Shown: positions 15,497-24,448 of the stretch, piece after piece
Numbering within the stretch: position 1 is the first letter of the stretch
How the letters are laid out: each line of letters begins with the position of its first letter
NCBI GenBank assembly: GCA_002360635.1
Contig: DEQW01000001.1
Coordinates: forward strand, 1-64,000
Direction of reading: 5' to 3'
DNA: 64,000 nt
Source of the DNA: Flavobacteriaceae bacterium UBA3356
GTDB taxonomy: Bacteria > Bacteroidota > Bacteroidia > Flavobacteriales > Flavobacteriaceae
Notes under the pieces: model-generated
The model's input: the letters and a program-made list of their open reading frames with translations, nothing else
Told to the model about the DNA's origin: nothing
Databases searched by the model: none
Position numbers and translations under genes: made by a program

Positions 15497-17599
15497 TTAC
15501 ATCCGTTCTGGCACTTCTATTCCCAATAACGAAAATGCTGTTTTAATTACTTTCGCAACCGCATCGGCTAAATTAACTCTAAACTGTTTTTCTTCTTTGG
15601 TATCAGCACCCAAAATAGAAACGTTTTGATAGAACGAATTAAACTCTTTTACCAAATCATACGTATAATTAGCAATCAATGCCGGACTGAAGTTTTCTGC
15701 TGCCATTTGCACAGTTTCAGGAAACAATTGTAGTTGTTTCAACAATTCTTTTTCTTTTTCATGCAATTGATTTACGGTCAAAGGTCGCTGAGCGGAGTCG
15801 AAGCGAGCTTTTCGTAAAATTGATTGAATCCGCGCGTAGGTGTATTGAATAAACGGCCCCGTATTTCCTTGAAAATCGACACTTTCTTCTGGGTTGAATA
15901 AAATTCGTTTTTTAGGATCTACTTTTAATATGTAGTATTTCAACGCACCGAGACCGATGGTTTTATACAATTCTTCTTTCTCTGCATCTGTAAAGTCATC
16001 AATCTTTCCTAATTCTTCTGAAATTTTACCGGCGGTATTGGCCATTTCAAAAATAAGATCATCGGCATCTACAACCGTACCTTCTCTACTTTTCATTTTC
16101 CCTGAAGGAAGATCGACCATTCCGTAGCTTAAGTGATATAGGTTTTCTGCCCAACTGTAGCCTAATTTTTTTAAGATTAAAAACAAAACTCTAAAGTGAT
16201 AATCTTGTTCGTTCCCTACGGTATAAATCATTCCGCTGGCATCTGGATGGTCTTTTATACGCTGAATGGCGGTACCGATATCTTGCGTCATATACACCGC
16301 GGTTCCATCAGCACGTAACACGAGTTTTTCATCTAATCCTTCATCGGTTAAATCACACCAAACTGATCCATCTTCTTTTTTAAAGAAAACCCCTTTTTCT
16401 AAGCCTTCTTCAATATTATCTTTTCCTAATAAATAGGTGTTACTTTCATAATAATAGCTATCAAAATCAACGCCCAAAGCATCATAGGTTTTTTCAAACC
16501 CTTTATATACCCAGCCGTTCATTTTTTTCCAAAGAGCTACTACTTCATCATCACCTTGTTCCCACTTTTGAAGCATTTTTTGGGCTTCATTTAGTATAGG
16601 AATAATCTTTGATAAATTTTCTTCAAAAATTTCAAAAGCTTTATTTTGCTGCTTATTATCTGAATTCTGAGGATCAGAAATCAATTTATTGAACTTTCTT
16701 CGAGAATCATTTACTTTTTGATTTTCATCAACAAATATGAAATCTAAAACATTATGAAATGCTTCATTTTCTTTAAACTTTAAGTCATCATCTGATAGGT
16801 TGTTTTCATATTTATAAAATTCTTTGTAGGATTCTCCAATTGCTTTATACAAATCTCCTTCAGAACCAGATTCATCTATTGCCTTATAAAGATCAAATTG
16901 TAAAATTTTATCATTTGCTATAGCACTTATTTTAGCAGCAGCTTCAGAATATTTTTTAAAATATTGGTCTTTAAGAGCACTATTGAATTTTACATAATAT
17001 TTTCCTACAAAATGATCTCCCTTCATTTTTGTACTTATGGGTGTTTCTCGATTTCCATTTTCATCTTTTGGAGCAAACTTCTCCCAAGCTAACATACTTT
17101 TACAAATATGAATGCCTCGGTCGTTTATAATTTGGGTTTTATAGGTTTTCTTTCCGCTGGCTTGTAAAATTTCAGCTACGGAATAGCCCAATAAAATATT
17201 TCGGATGTGTCCTAAATGTAATGGCTTATTCGTGTTTGGCGAGGAATATTCAACCAAGACTGCATCGTCTCCTTGTGGTTCTTTTCCGAAGGAAGAAAAA
17301 TCAGATATATTATTGAAAAATTCTAAATAGTAGGCATCGCTTAAAACAATATTTAAAAACCCTTTTACCACATTGAATTTTGAAACTTCCGTTACATTTT
17401 CAACCAAATAATTTCCTATTGCTTCTCCAATTTGCACCGGATTTCCTTTTACCACCCGAAGCATTGGAAATACCACTACCGTGATATCGCCTTCAAAATC
17501 TTTACGTGTGGCTTGAAATTCCACAGTTTCAAGATTAGCGTCGAAAATTGATATCACTGCTTTCTTAATTTCAGCAGATAAAACTTCTTGAAGTTGCAT
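15497..17599 (-). CDS. argS: Arginyl-tRNA synthetase, enlarged by an internal insertion
   Basis: A class I aminoacyl-tRNA synthetase charging tRNA-Arg. The HIGH motif is HLGH (128-131), and the KMSKS position reads KMKSREGT (501-508), a form I know from flavobacterial ArgS. The C-terminal DALR anticodon domain follows (about 575-700). The protein has 700 residues, where flavobacterial ArgS proteins usually have about 590. The extra length is a Lys/Asp/Asn-rich segment at about 212-335, holding a 13-residue-spaced repeat (DLYKAIDES at 236-244, DLYKAIGES at 249-257). A second foreign stretch, FDSAQRPLT (600-608), is the translation of a REP-like element (15783-15808). The reading frame is intact throughout. 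A -7 box lies at 17617-17624. Confidence 0.95.
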   Translation of the reverse strand: MQLQEVLSAEIKKAVISIFDANLETVEFQATRKDFEGDITVVVFPMLRVVKGNPVQIGEAIGNYLVENVTEVSKFNVVKGFLNIVLSDAYYLEFFNNISDFSSFGKEPQGDDAVLVEYSSPNTNKPLHLGHIRNILLGYSVAEILQASGKKTYKTQIINDRGIHICKSMLAWEKFAPKDENGNRETPISTKMKGDHFVGKYYVKFNSALKDQYFKKYSEAAAKISAIANDKILQFDLYKAIDESGSEGDLYKAIGESYKEFYKYENNLSDDDLKFKENEAFHNVLDFIFVDENQKVNDSRRKFNKLISDPQNSDNKQQNKAFEIFEENLSKIIPILNEAQKMLQKWEQGDDEVVALWKKMNGWVYKGFEKTYDALGVDFDSYYYESNTYLLGKDNIEEGLEKGVFFKKEDGSVWCDLTDEGLDEKLVLRADGTAVYMTQDIGTAIQRIKDHPDASGMIYTVGNEQDYHFRVLFLILKKLGYSWAENLYHLSYGMVDLPSGKMKSREGTVVDADDLIFEMANTAGKISEELGKIDDFTDAEKEELYKTIGLGALKYYILKVDPKKRILFNPEESVDFQGNTGPFIQYTYARIQSILRKARFDSAQRPLTVNQLHEKEKELLKQLQLFPETVQMAAENFSPALIANYTYDLVKEFNSFYQNVSILGADTKEEKQFRVNLADAVAKVIKTAFSLLGIEVPERM
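15783..15808. repeat. REP-like palindrome inside argS
   Basis: The plus strand carries TCGCT (15785-15789) and AGCGA (15802-15806) around GAGCGGAGTCGA, forming a hairpin. The core CTGAGCG(G/T)AGTCGAAG also occurs at 43909-43930, where the stem has changed to ACT/AGT with compensating bases. Repeats of this type are common between genes in Flavobacteriia (from general knowledge). This copy is in frame inside argS. Confidence 0.7.
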
Positions 17600-17616
17600 A
17601 GGTCTAATTTTAGGTG

Positions 17617-17624
17617 CAAAGATA
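17617..17624 (-). promoter_or_regulatory. -7 promoter box of argS
   Basis: On the minus strand this reads TATCTTTG, a full TAnnTTTG match 17 nt before the argS ATG. No clear TTTG at the -33 distance. Confidence 0.45.
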
Positions 17625-17658
17625 GTTTTTTAATGAGAAATTAAAGCTGAAGTTAAAG

Positions 17659-17690
17659 TTGAAATCGAAGTTTTAAAATGTGTATCTTTA
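17659..17690 (+). promoter_or_regulatory. Promoter of the 141-residue protein gene
   Basis: TTG (17659-17661), 21 nt, TATCTTTA (17683-17690) fits the Bacteroidota promoter with one mismatch. It ends 10 nt before the ATG at 17701, implying a very short leader. Confidence 0.45.
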
Positions 17691-17700
17691 AGAAAAAACA

Positions 17701-18126
17701 ATGCTCCTCAACGTTTCATATAACAACAAGCAGGTTACTCGAAAAATAGACGCCGAAGTGGGCAAACCATTTTCGTTTACAAAAAGGGTACAAATGGGCG
17801 GGATCGGTTCTTCCAAATTAATAATTACGGAAACCAGTATACAGATAAATAATTTATTGATTTTGGACAATAACAGAAACCAATGCAATATTGAAATGCG
17901 CCCGAATGGAATACTTGTTGGGTTCCGGTCCTTGTTAGAATCTTATGTTTTGGTTATTCCATATTACAAATTATCATTGTACAAAGGGAAGGCAGAAGAA
18001 TATTCTATTTACCGTGATAATTATTTTATAAAAATAGAAGCGAAAGATAAAGCTACCCATCGGTTTATGAACAAAGTACTTGCTGCAAAGTCGGAAGCGT
18101 CTCCTACCCGTTTGGAAGATTTGTAA
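17701..18126 (+). CDS. Conserved-looking cytoplasmic protein, function unknown
   Basis: A 141-residue protein with no signal peptide and no transmembrane segment. It is rich in short strands (SSKLIITETSIQINNLLIL, YKLSLYKGKAEEYSIYRDNYFIKIEAKD in part) and ends in a basic helix, resembling a small PH-like or split-barrel fold by pattern only. It starts directly behind a promoter (17659-17690) and ends 3 nt before the convergent small membrane protein gene. No family was recognised. Confidence 0.6.
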   Translation: MLLNVSYNNKQVTRKIDAEVGKPFSFTKRVQMGGIGSSKLIITETSIQINNLLILDNNRNQCNIEMRPNGILVGFRSLLESYVLVIPYYKLSLYKGKAEEYSIYRDNYFIKIEAKDKATHRFMNKVLAAKSEASPTRLEDL

Positions 18127-18129
18127 AAT

Positions 18130-18336
18130 TTAGCCGCGTTGTTTAATAAAAGTTCCTGCGATTAATGCTAAAACACCCAACCCTATCATGCCAAGAGTTT
18201 GGTTGTTGAGCCCTTTTTTTGCCGACACCTCCAATGGGCCAACATCCACCAATTCCTGCGGTACAAAAGCATTATAAAGTCCTACAGCTATTAATACAAT
18301 ACCCACAACAATAAGAATTACTTTTAAAATTTTCAT
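18130..18336 (-). CDS. Small two-helix membrane protein
   Basis: A 68-residue protein with two hydrophobic helices (about 4-24 and 46-63) joined by a short polar loop (VPQELVDVGPLEVSAKKGLNNQ). The general pattern resembles DUF3185-type small membrane proteins, but I am not sure of the family. The ATG is at 18334-18336 and the stop lies 3 nt from the convergent gene. Function unknown. Confidence 0.55.
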   Translation of the reverse strand: MKILKVILIVVGIVLIAVGLYNAFVPQELVDVGPLEVSAKKGLNNQTLGMIGLGVLALIAGTFIKQRG

Positions 18337-18435
18337 ATAAACTGGTTTGGTGTGATAAAGATAGTATTAAAATAAACTATTTAACGAACCATTAACCGGT
18401 GTTTAATAGTTAATCCTTATCTTTAAACAAAAAGA

Positions 18436-19859
18436 TTGAAAATACTACTTACCGGTGCAAACGGTTATATTGGTTTACGGCTGCTTCCTTCCTTACTGGA
18501 AAAAGGGCACGAAGTTATTTGCTGTGTGCGTGATAAAAACAGGATTCCTTTAGATCCTGAAACCCGCAAACGGGTTAGTTTTTATGAAGTTGATTTTTTA
18601 AAAGAAGTTGACACTACCGACTTTCCAAAAGATATTGATGCTGCGTATTACCTCATACATTCTATGAGTGCTTCCACAAACGATTTTGATGAATTGGAAG
18701 CCAAAGCAGCTAAAAACTTTAACAAATATCTTGCTGAAACTTCTATTAAACACGTTATCTATTTAAGCGGAATTGTAAATGAAGACACCTTATCTAAACA
18801 CCTATCTTCACGAAAAAAAGTAGAAGAAATACTTTATGATGGCAACTACAACTTAACGGTTTTACGAGCTGGTATTGTAGTAGGCAGTGGTAGTTCTTCT
18901 TTTGAAATTATCCGTGACCTTTGTGAAAAACTACCCATCATGGTTGCCCCTAAATGGTTAAAGACCAAAATACAGCCCATTGCCATCCGGGATGTGATTC
19001 CTTTTTGTCAGAGGTGTTATTAAATAAAAAATGTTACAATCAATCATTCGATATTGGTGGCCCTGATGTTTTAACATACAAGCAAATGCTTTTAAAATAT
19101 GCTAAGGTTAGAAAATTAAAACTTTGGATTATCTCAGTGCCGGTTATGTCGCCAAGGTTATCTTCCTATTGGCTGTATTTTGTTACTTCCACCACTTATA
19201 AATTGGCTGTCAATTTAGTAGATAGCATGCGCCACGAAGTTGTAGCGAGGGATAACAAATTGCAAGAAATACTCGATATACAACCTATCACATACGAAGA
19301 AGCAATTAAGAATGCATTCATAAAAATTGAACAAAACCTCGTAATATCAAGTTGGAAAGACTCTTTAGTTGCTGGAAGGCTTTCCAATTTAAAAGGGTAC
19401 ATTCAAGTTCCTACATTTGGTTGTTTAAAAGATGAACAATCAATTAAAATTAAAAATCCTGAAGCTGTTTTAGAAAACATCTGGTCTATTGGCGGTACTC
19501 GCGGCTGGTACTACGGAAACTGGCTTTGGAAAGTACGCGGTTTTATAGATCAGCTATTTGGTGGTATTGGATTACGAAGAGGCCGCACCCATCCTAATAA
19601 AATTTACGCTGGTGACTCCTTAGACTTTTGGCGCGTTTTATATGCAGACAAAGACGAAAAAAGACTTTTACTTTTTGCCGAAATGAAAGTTCCCGGAGAA
19701 GCTTGGTTAGATTTTTGTATCGATGAAAATAACGTATTGCACCAAACCGCTACCTTTAGACCTAAAGGTCTTATAGGGCGTTTATATTGGTACACTATGT
19801 TTCCTTTTCACTATTTTATTTTCAGTGGAATGATAAACAATATTGCCAAGACAGAATAA
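18436..19859 (+). pseudogene. Frameshifted NAD(P)-binding (extended SDR/DUF2867-type) protein
   Basis: One gene split by a single-base deletion. The first frame (18436-19023) starts with a TTG and encodes a Rossmann domain (LLTGANGYIG; YLSGI; VLRAGIVVGSG). It stops at 19021-19023. The second frame runs on to 19859 and carries the DUF2867-like C-terminal half (WSIGGTRGWYYGNWLWKVRG, GRTHPN, GDSLDFWRV). Continuity is restored if the T run at 19002-19006 has six T instead of five (IRDVIPF-LSEVLL). Intact, the protein would have about 475 residues. Both halves remain conserved-looking, so the shift is recent, a sequencing error, or possibly programmed. The BCCT gene follows 27 nt downstream. Confidence 0.8.
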
Positions 19860-19886
19860 AATGTGTTTCAAAAATGATTTGTACTA

Positions 19887-21410
19887 TTGTATAAGCTACA
19901 AATTGTTTTGACCATTTTTAAACTACTTCAGAAAAATAAACTTCTCAGTATTTCATTGGGTATTTTAGTCATCTTCTCCCTTTTTTTATATCTAGAAACC
20001 CTTGAAACATATAACGCTATTGAAGCCATATCTTTATGGGTTCGTAATTATTTTGGCAATTTTTACCTTTATTTGGGGTTAGGGTGTGTGCTTTTACTTT
20101 TAGCAATAGCAATTTCCCCTTGGGGAACTTATAGATTAGGTCACGCAAACGAAAGACCAGCATTTAAGCGACTCCCTTGGATTGCTATGCTTTATAGTGC
20201 CGGGATGGGTTCGGGGATTTTACTGCGCGCGGTGCAAGAACCGGTATTTATGCAACAAAACCCACCACTTTCCACAGGTGTTTCTTCAGAAGTGATTGCG
20301 CTGGAGTTTACGTTCTATCAATGGGGATTTACAGCTTGGGCCTTTTACGCCATATTTGCATTGGCTATTGGATATGCCGTATTTCATAAAAATAAAACCG
20401 TAGCAACCAGTAGCACGTTTTCTTCGTTGTTTCAGAAAAAAGAAAATGGATTTCTCACTGGTATTGACCTTCTCACTATTTTAACGACCATTTTTGGATT
20501 GGTCGCTGCTTTGGGGCTAGGCGCCTCCCAAATTAAAGGCGGTTTAAACCATTTATTTGAAGCCGATTTCAGTTATCTATTGATTATAGCATTGGTGATC
20601 GGCATTGGCATTTTAGCATTGGTTTCTGCATTAAGCGGTGTGGAAAAAGGAATTAAACGTATATCAACTTTTAATATTTACGTTACTATAGCGCTGTTGT
20701 TATTTGTTTTTTTTCAAAGTGATATATTGTTGACTTTAGAACAATTTGCAATAGGTATTTATCGGTATATCATTGATTTTATACCAATGAGCCTAGCACT
20801 AGGGAAATTCGATCCAGGAATTGAATTTTTAACCGACTGGACATACTATTATTGGGCTTTTTGGTTGGCCTGGGCACCGTTTACCGGAATTTTTATCGCA
20901 CGAATTTCAAAAGGGAGAACAATACGAGAAACTATAATTGGGGTGTTGCTCATTCCTTCCTTAGGGTCATTTTTCTGGTTTACTACTTTTGGACAATCTG
21001 CTTTTGATATGATTTCAGGATGGGGAAGTTATTCCGGGGAATTTGATAATGTTTTTACCTCTATTTTTGTCTTTTTTGAAGCGTATCCGCTTACTGCCTT
21101 TATCAATTCCGTTGTTATTTTATTATTGGTTAGTTTCTTGGTGACTTCTGTTGACTCTGCTATATACGTCTTAAGCATGTTTACCGATAAAGGAAAACGA
21201 AACCCAAGTAGAAAACAGCGGTTACTTTGGGGAATAATCTTGATTATTTTTTCAGTAGGAATAGTGCTTTTAGGTCACGCAAAAGAAGACAGCGATGTGT
21301 TAATCGCTATGCAAAAACTATTGATTATCACGTCCCTACCGCTAAGTTTGTTTATGGTTGTAATGATTGGTTTGTGGCTTCGGGATTTGGCAATTCACAA
21401 AAAAGAATGA
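19887..21410 (+). CDS. BCCT-family (betaine/carnitine/choline-type) transporter
   Basis: A membrane protein of about 507 residues with about 12 helices. The family signatures are present: GMGSGILLRAVQEP in the unwound helix (usual form GMGIGxxFWxVAEP) and WTYYYWAFWLAWAPFTGIFIARIS in part, the most conserved BCCT segment, followed by SKGRTIRE. BCCT carriers take up compatible solutes such as glycine betaine, often with sodium. Here the usual FWGVAEP aromatic of the first motif is LLRAVQEP, so the substrate may differ. No ATG start exists in frame after the upstream stop at 19875. TTG at 19887 or 19908 is the likely start. It converges with ctlX, 4 nt apart. Confidence 0.88.
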   Translation: MYKLQIVLTIFKLLQKNKLLSISLGILVIFSLFLYLETLETYNAIEAISLWVRNYFGNFYLYLGLGCVLLLLAIAISPWGTYRLGHANERPAFKRLPWIAMLYSAGMGSGILLRAVQEPVFMQQNPPLSTGVSSEVIALEFTFYQWGFTAWAFYAIFALAIGYAVFHKNKTVATSSTFSSLFQKKENGFLTGIDLLTILTTIFGLVAALGLGASQIKGGLNHLFEADFSYLLIIALVIGIGILALVSALSGVEKGIKRISTFNIYVTIALLLFVFFQSDILLTLEQFAIGIYRYIIDFIPMSLALGKFDPGIEFLTDWTYYYWAFWLAWAPFTGIFIARISKGRTIRETIIGVLLIPSLGSFFWFTTFGQSAFDMISGWGSYSGEFDNVFTSIFVFFEAYPLTAFINSVVILLLVSFLVTSVDSAIYVLSMFTDKGKRNPSRKQRLLWGIILIIFSVGIVLLGHAKEDSDVLIAMQKLLIITSLPLSLFMVVMIGLWLRDLAIHKKE

Positions 21411-21414
21411 TTTT

Positions 21415-22347
21415 TTATTCCTTGGGCAGGAAAATTTCGGCCATCATACAACGGGCACTTCCGCCACCGCATGTTTCAATGGTAGTCAAATCAGTACTTA
21501 AAATTTCGCAGTGCTTTTCAATTGCTGAAACTTGATCTTCAGTAAGGCTTTTATGAGCTGCTTCGCTCATTACCAAATACTTTTTATCGTTAGCACCTCG
21601 TACCTGAAGCATATTTCCTGCAAAGTTGTGCATCTGGGCTTCGGTAATGGCGATGATTTCTTTTCCATCATCTTTTAAATGTTGAACTACATTCTTCTTT
21701 TCCTTGGCATCATCAATCGTGTCTAAACAAATAACACTAAAATTTTCAGCTAAGCACATCATTACATTGGTGTGGTAAATCGCAGCACGTTTTCCATCAA
21801 CTGTTTGATTGGCTGTGAAAATTACAGGAGTGAATTCAAAGTCTTCGCAAAATTCGATTAATAATTGCTCATCGGCTCTTGGAGATAAAGCACAATACGC
21901 TTTTTGGTTAACGCGGTCTAAAATTAAACTTCCAGTCGATTCTAAATAAACACCTTCCTTTTCAGCATCGGTATAATCTACTACATTTTTAATTTTGAAC
22001 CCTTCTTTTTCTATACGCTCAATTACATCTTCACGACGTTCTTTACGTCTGTTTTTTGCAAATAAAGGGTACAAAGCGATATCACCATTTTCGTGAAACG
22101 TAACCCAGTTATTTGGAAAGATAGAATCTGGGGTGTCCAATTCTAATTTATCATTTTCAACAATAACATGTACACCAACATTACGCAGCTTTTCAACAAA
22201 AGCATCAAATTCTTGCTGGGCCTTTTCGTTTACTTTAGCATTTTCAAGATCAATTTCTTCTTGAAAATAGTTGTTTACCGCCGTTTGCTCGTTCATTCGA
22301 AAAGCAACTGGGCGAATCATCAATATAGTATCGGTTATTTGCTGCAT
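21415..22347 (-). CDS. ctlX: Citrulline utilisation hydrolase-type guanidino-modifying enzyme
   Basis: A 310-residue protein of the amidinotransferase/arginine-deiminase fold, CtlX branch. Visible: the substrate-pocket block 'DTPDSIFPNNWVTFH' in part, the 'YLESTGSLILDR' segment, a His-bearing 'AIYHTNVMMCL' block, and the nucleophilic Cys300 in 'GGGSARCMMAE'. CtlX proteins are thought to hydrolyse citrulline or a related guanidino/ureido compound. The exact reaction is not proven for this branch as far as I know. The minus strand carries TAATTTTG upstream as a possible -7 box. A second enzyme of the superfamily lies 2.8 kb away at 25164-26078. Confidence 0.88.
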   Translation of the reverse strand: MQQITDTILMIRPVAFRMNEQTAVNNYFQEEIDLENAKVNEKAQQEFDAFVEKLRNVGVHVIVENDKLELDTPDSIFPNNWVTFHENGDIALYPLFAKNRRKERREDVIERIEKEGFKIKNVVDYTDAEKEGVYLESTGSLILDRVNQKAYCALSPRADEQLLIEFCEDFEFTPVIFTANQTVDGKRAAIYHTNVMMCLAENFSVICLDTIDDAKEKKNVVQHLKDDGKEIIAITEAQMHNFAGNMLQVRGANDKKYLVMSEAAHKSLTEDQVSAIEKHCEILSTDLTTIETCGGGSARCMMAEIFLPKE

Positions 22348-22432
22348 AACGTGTTGTTTTAGGCTGCAAAATTAAGGTTTTTTAGACGGAATTTTTTACT
22401 TGATTGAAGTAATTTAAAGAAAAGAATTTTAT

Positions 22433-23245
22433 TTAAAAATTCGCCACGAGTCCTATTCCATAACCAGGACCTTGGAATATATTTCTTCCACCCAGCACAT
22501 ATGAAACACTAACATACGCCCCGAAATTATTGGTAAATGAGCGATAGCCTGTTCCGCCAATTTTATGGTAATCTACACCAAAACGACGAAAGTTTTGTGG
22601 TGGTGGAGTTTCTAAATAGTCAATCCCGCCAAAAGAATGCTGATAATCATAATATACATCATAATACCACTTATCTAAAGCCTGTCCGGCTTTAACTGTT
22701 ATTGGTAAACTATTGGGAACTTCTTCAAACTTAAATGAAAACCCACTTTGCAAGGTCGCGAACCATCCTGCATTTGTTTGATAATGCGCCATTGCCCTTG
22801 TTTCGATTATAGTGGCTTGTTGACCAATATCATTCAATCCGCCAACATTATAGTCGGAAACAGGCGTTGAAAAACCTCCGGCAAGACTCAACTCTAGTTT
22901 TCCGTTGGAATATTCTTTTTTAAGTGTACGGTATTTAAAAAAAAACGAAACATCTTGTACATTTTTATTATCATCTATTTCAATGTAAGGCAATGATACG
23001 GTTACATCAAGGTCTTTTGTAATTCCGTAAGCTGCAAAAAGGTTCACATAATAAAGTTTTCGAGCAATATCGGTTTCATCGTTACCAGCCAGGTAGTCCT
23101 TGTTATCTTCAAATCCGGCTCCTAAGGTGACTGTTGTATTACCATTTCCGCGGTAAAAGCCATCTATCTTACCTTGGGAAAAGGCTTGTGTGCTGGTTAA
23201 TATTAGAATGCAGCTTAAAAAAATTATGAGTGGTGATGATTTCAT
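22433..23245 (-). CDS. Outer-membrane beta-barrel protein, unknown substrate
   Basis: A 270-residue protein with a signal peptide (about 1-23, ending AFSQ), then alternating amphipathic strands with aromatic girdles (FFFKYRTL, WYYDVYYDYQHSF) and a C-terminal Phe, as expected for a BAM-inserted barrel. The pattern resembles the transporter/phenol-degradation MetA-like family of Proteobacteria and Bacteroidota. It is transcribed away from the thiol module at 23401 and may share its regulation, but no operator copy was seen at its start. Confidence 0.65.
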   Translation of the reverse strand: MKSSPLIIFLSCILILTSTQAFSQGKIDGFYRGNGNTTVTLGAGFEDNKDYLAGNDETDIARKLYYVNLFAAYGITKDLDVTVSLPYIEIDDNKNVQDVSFFFKYRTLKKEYSNGKLELSLAGGFSTPVSDYNVGGLNDIGQQATIIETRAMAHYQTNAGWFATLQSGFSFKFEEVPNSLPITVKAGQALDKWYYDVYYDYQHSFGGIDYLETPPPQNFRRFGVDYHKIGGTGYRSFTNNFGAYVSVSYVLGGRNIFQGPGYGIGLVANF

Positions 23246-23333
23246 GATATAAAAATATACGCAATAAAAAACGTTGCGGTTTTATTAAAAATAGGGCTTT
23301 ATTCCAAAATTACTTAAGAAATTCAAAATTAAA

Positions 23334-23365
23334 TTTGTTTTAGTTAGGATTCCTTACTATATTTG
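23334..23365 (+). promoter_or_regulatory. Promoter with embedded operator before the CPVC protein gene
   Basis: TTTG (23334-23337), 20 nt, TATATTTG (23358-23365) is a full Bacteroidota promoter. The spacer contains TTAGGATTCCTTA (23344-23356), a near-palindrome that recurs at 23650-23662 and 24413-24425. A regulator bound here would block polymerase, as expected for a MarR-type repressor. The MarR gene at 24554 is the obvious candidate. Confidence 0.65.
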
Positions 23366-23400
23366 AAACGCAATAATGCACTCCTTTAAATTTTATCATT

Positions 23401-23634
23401 ATGAAAAAATCAATTTTTTATCACGCAGGATGTCCTGTTTGTGTAAGCGCAGAACACGACATTCTAAAAATTACCGATCCCAATCAAGTAGAGGTGGTTC
23501 ACCTTGGTGAGACCCGAAACCGTATTGATGAAGCTGAAAAAGCTGGTGTAAAATCTGTTCCAGCATTAGTGACCCCCAATGGAAATGTGCTGCACATAAA
23601 CTTTGGAGCCAGTCTGGCCGATGTAAAAAATTAA
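23401..23634 (+). CDS. Small thioredoxin-like protein with CPVC motif
   Basis: A 77-residue cytoplasmic protein. Cys11-Pro-Val-Cys14 sits after a first strand (KSIFYHAG), and a cis-proline motif SVPA (Pro54) follows, as in glutaredoxin and thioredoxin folds. The size is close to the minimal glutaredoxin/NrdH type. It probably exchanges disulfides or binds a metal. It is the first gene of a module with the secreted protein at 23673 and the MarR regulator at 24554. Its promoter carries the module operator, and another copy lies between its stop and the next start. Confidence 0.8.
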   Translation: MKKSIFYHAGCPVCVSAEHDILKITDPNQVEVVHLGETRNRIDEAEKAGVKSVPALVTPNGNVLHINFGASLADVKN

Positions 23635-23649
23635 ACGAACCCTTATAAG

Positions 23650-23662
23650 TTAGGATTCCTAA
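23650..23662. promoter_or_regulatory. Operator-like palindrome, second copy
   Basis: TTAGGATTCCTAA: arms TTAGGA and TCCTAA around one base, a perfect dyad. It lies between the CPVC gene stop and the start at 23673. It matches 23344-23356 in 12 of 13 positions. Confidence 0.55.
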
Positions 23663-23672
23663 TCATAAAAAA

Positions 23673-24416
23673 ATGAAAATAAGTAAGCTTTTATTGACCA
23701 TAGGAACTGTAGTGACATTTTTTTGCACTACGGTAGCCCAAACCGATCCATACAATACCGATGCTTTCGCTATTGAAAACGTTACCGTTACCCATCAAAC
23801 CAATTTAAACCTGACCGTGTGGAGTATTACCGTAAAAGGGAACGCAGGCAGCCAGACACCAACCCCTAAAGGACGACTGGACGGAGCACCTGTTCTAGGC
23901 TATGTATTCCCTACGTCTTTGTCACCCACAGCTGTTGGGTTTAATAAAACGGATGGTATTCTTGCCTTAGCACTAACATCGCACCCAGATTTTGATGACA
24001 CACCACTTTGGGACGAAAACAAAGACAGCAAATATGACAACGATGGTATTATATGGCATCCGCATTGGGTGGTATTGATAAAAGACGAAAGAGTTGCTGG
24101 CGGGTTTTCAGTAAAACAGTTTAAAAAAGCTGACACTACAGTAAAACTTCCTCCTACAAATCCGGGTATGCCTATGTATATGGACTCACCAGGATTTCCT
24201 GTGACAACAAAAAACAACACCATCCAGGTTATAGTGCCAGATTACAGGATACAAGGTCAAACCGATTTTAAGTTTGATGCGGTCACTGCTTTCATGCAGG
24301 TAAACACAAGCAAAGAAAATCTCCCTATGCTTGGTGTCTATAATGTGTATAGTATTGCGAGTGGTGATTTAAGTCTTCCGTATAAAGTTGAGAAAAACAC
24401 TCAAAAAAATGATTAG
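23673..24416 (+). CDS. Secreted protein of unknown function in the MarR/thiol module
   Basis: A 247-residue protein with a signal peptide (about 1-22, ending TVAQ). The mature part contains an Asp-rich stretch (DENKDSKYDNDG) followed by WHPHWVVL, with two His that could bind metal, and a strand-rich C-terminal half. There is no cysteine after the signal peptide and no lipobox, so it should be periplasmic or released. It lies 38 nt behind the CPVC gene and is flanked on both sides by operator-like sites, so it is probably co-regulated. The family was not recognised. Confidence 0.7.
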   Translation: MKISKLLLTIGTVVTFFCTTVAQTDPYNTDAFAIENVTVTHQTNLNLTVWSITVKGNAGSQTPTPKGRLDGAPVLGYVFPTSLSPTAVGFNKTDGILALALTSHPDFDDTPLWDENKDSKYDNDGIIWHPHWVVLIKDERVAGGFSVKQFKKADTTVKLPPTNPGMPMYMDSPGFPVTTKNNTIQVIVPDYRIQGQTDFKFDAVTAFMQVNTSKENLPMLGVYNVYSIASGDLSLPYKVEKNTQKND

Positions 24417-24425
24417 GAATACTAA
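24413..24425. promoter_or_regulatory. Operator-like palindrome, third copy
   Basis: TTAGGAATACTAA overlaps the stop codon of the secreted protein gene and touches a -7-like box TAACTTTG (24423-24430). It could control transcription of the MarR gene. No -33 box is evident. Confidence 0.45.
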
Positions 24426-24448
24426 CTTTGCTATGTCAGCAACTTATT

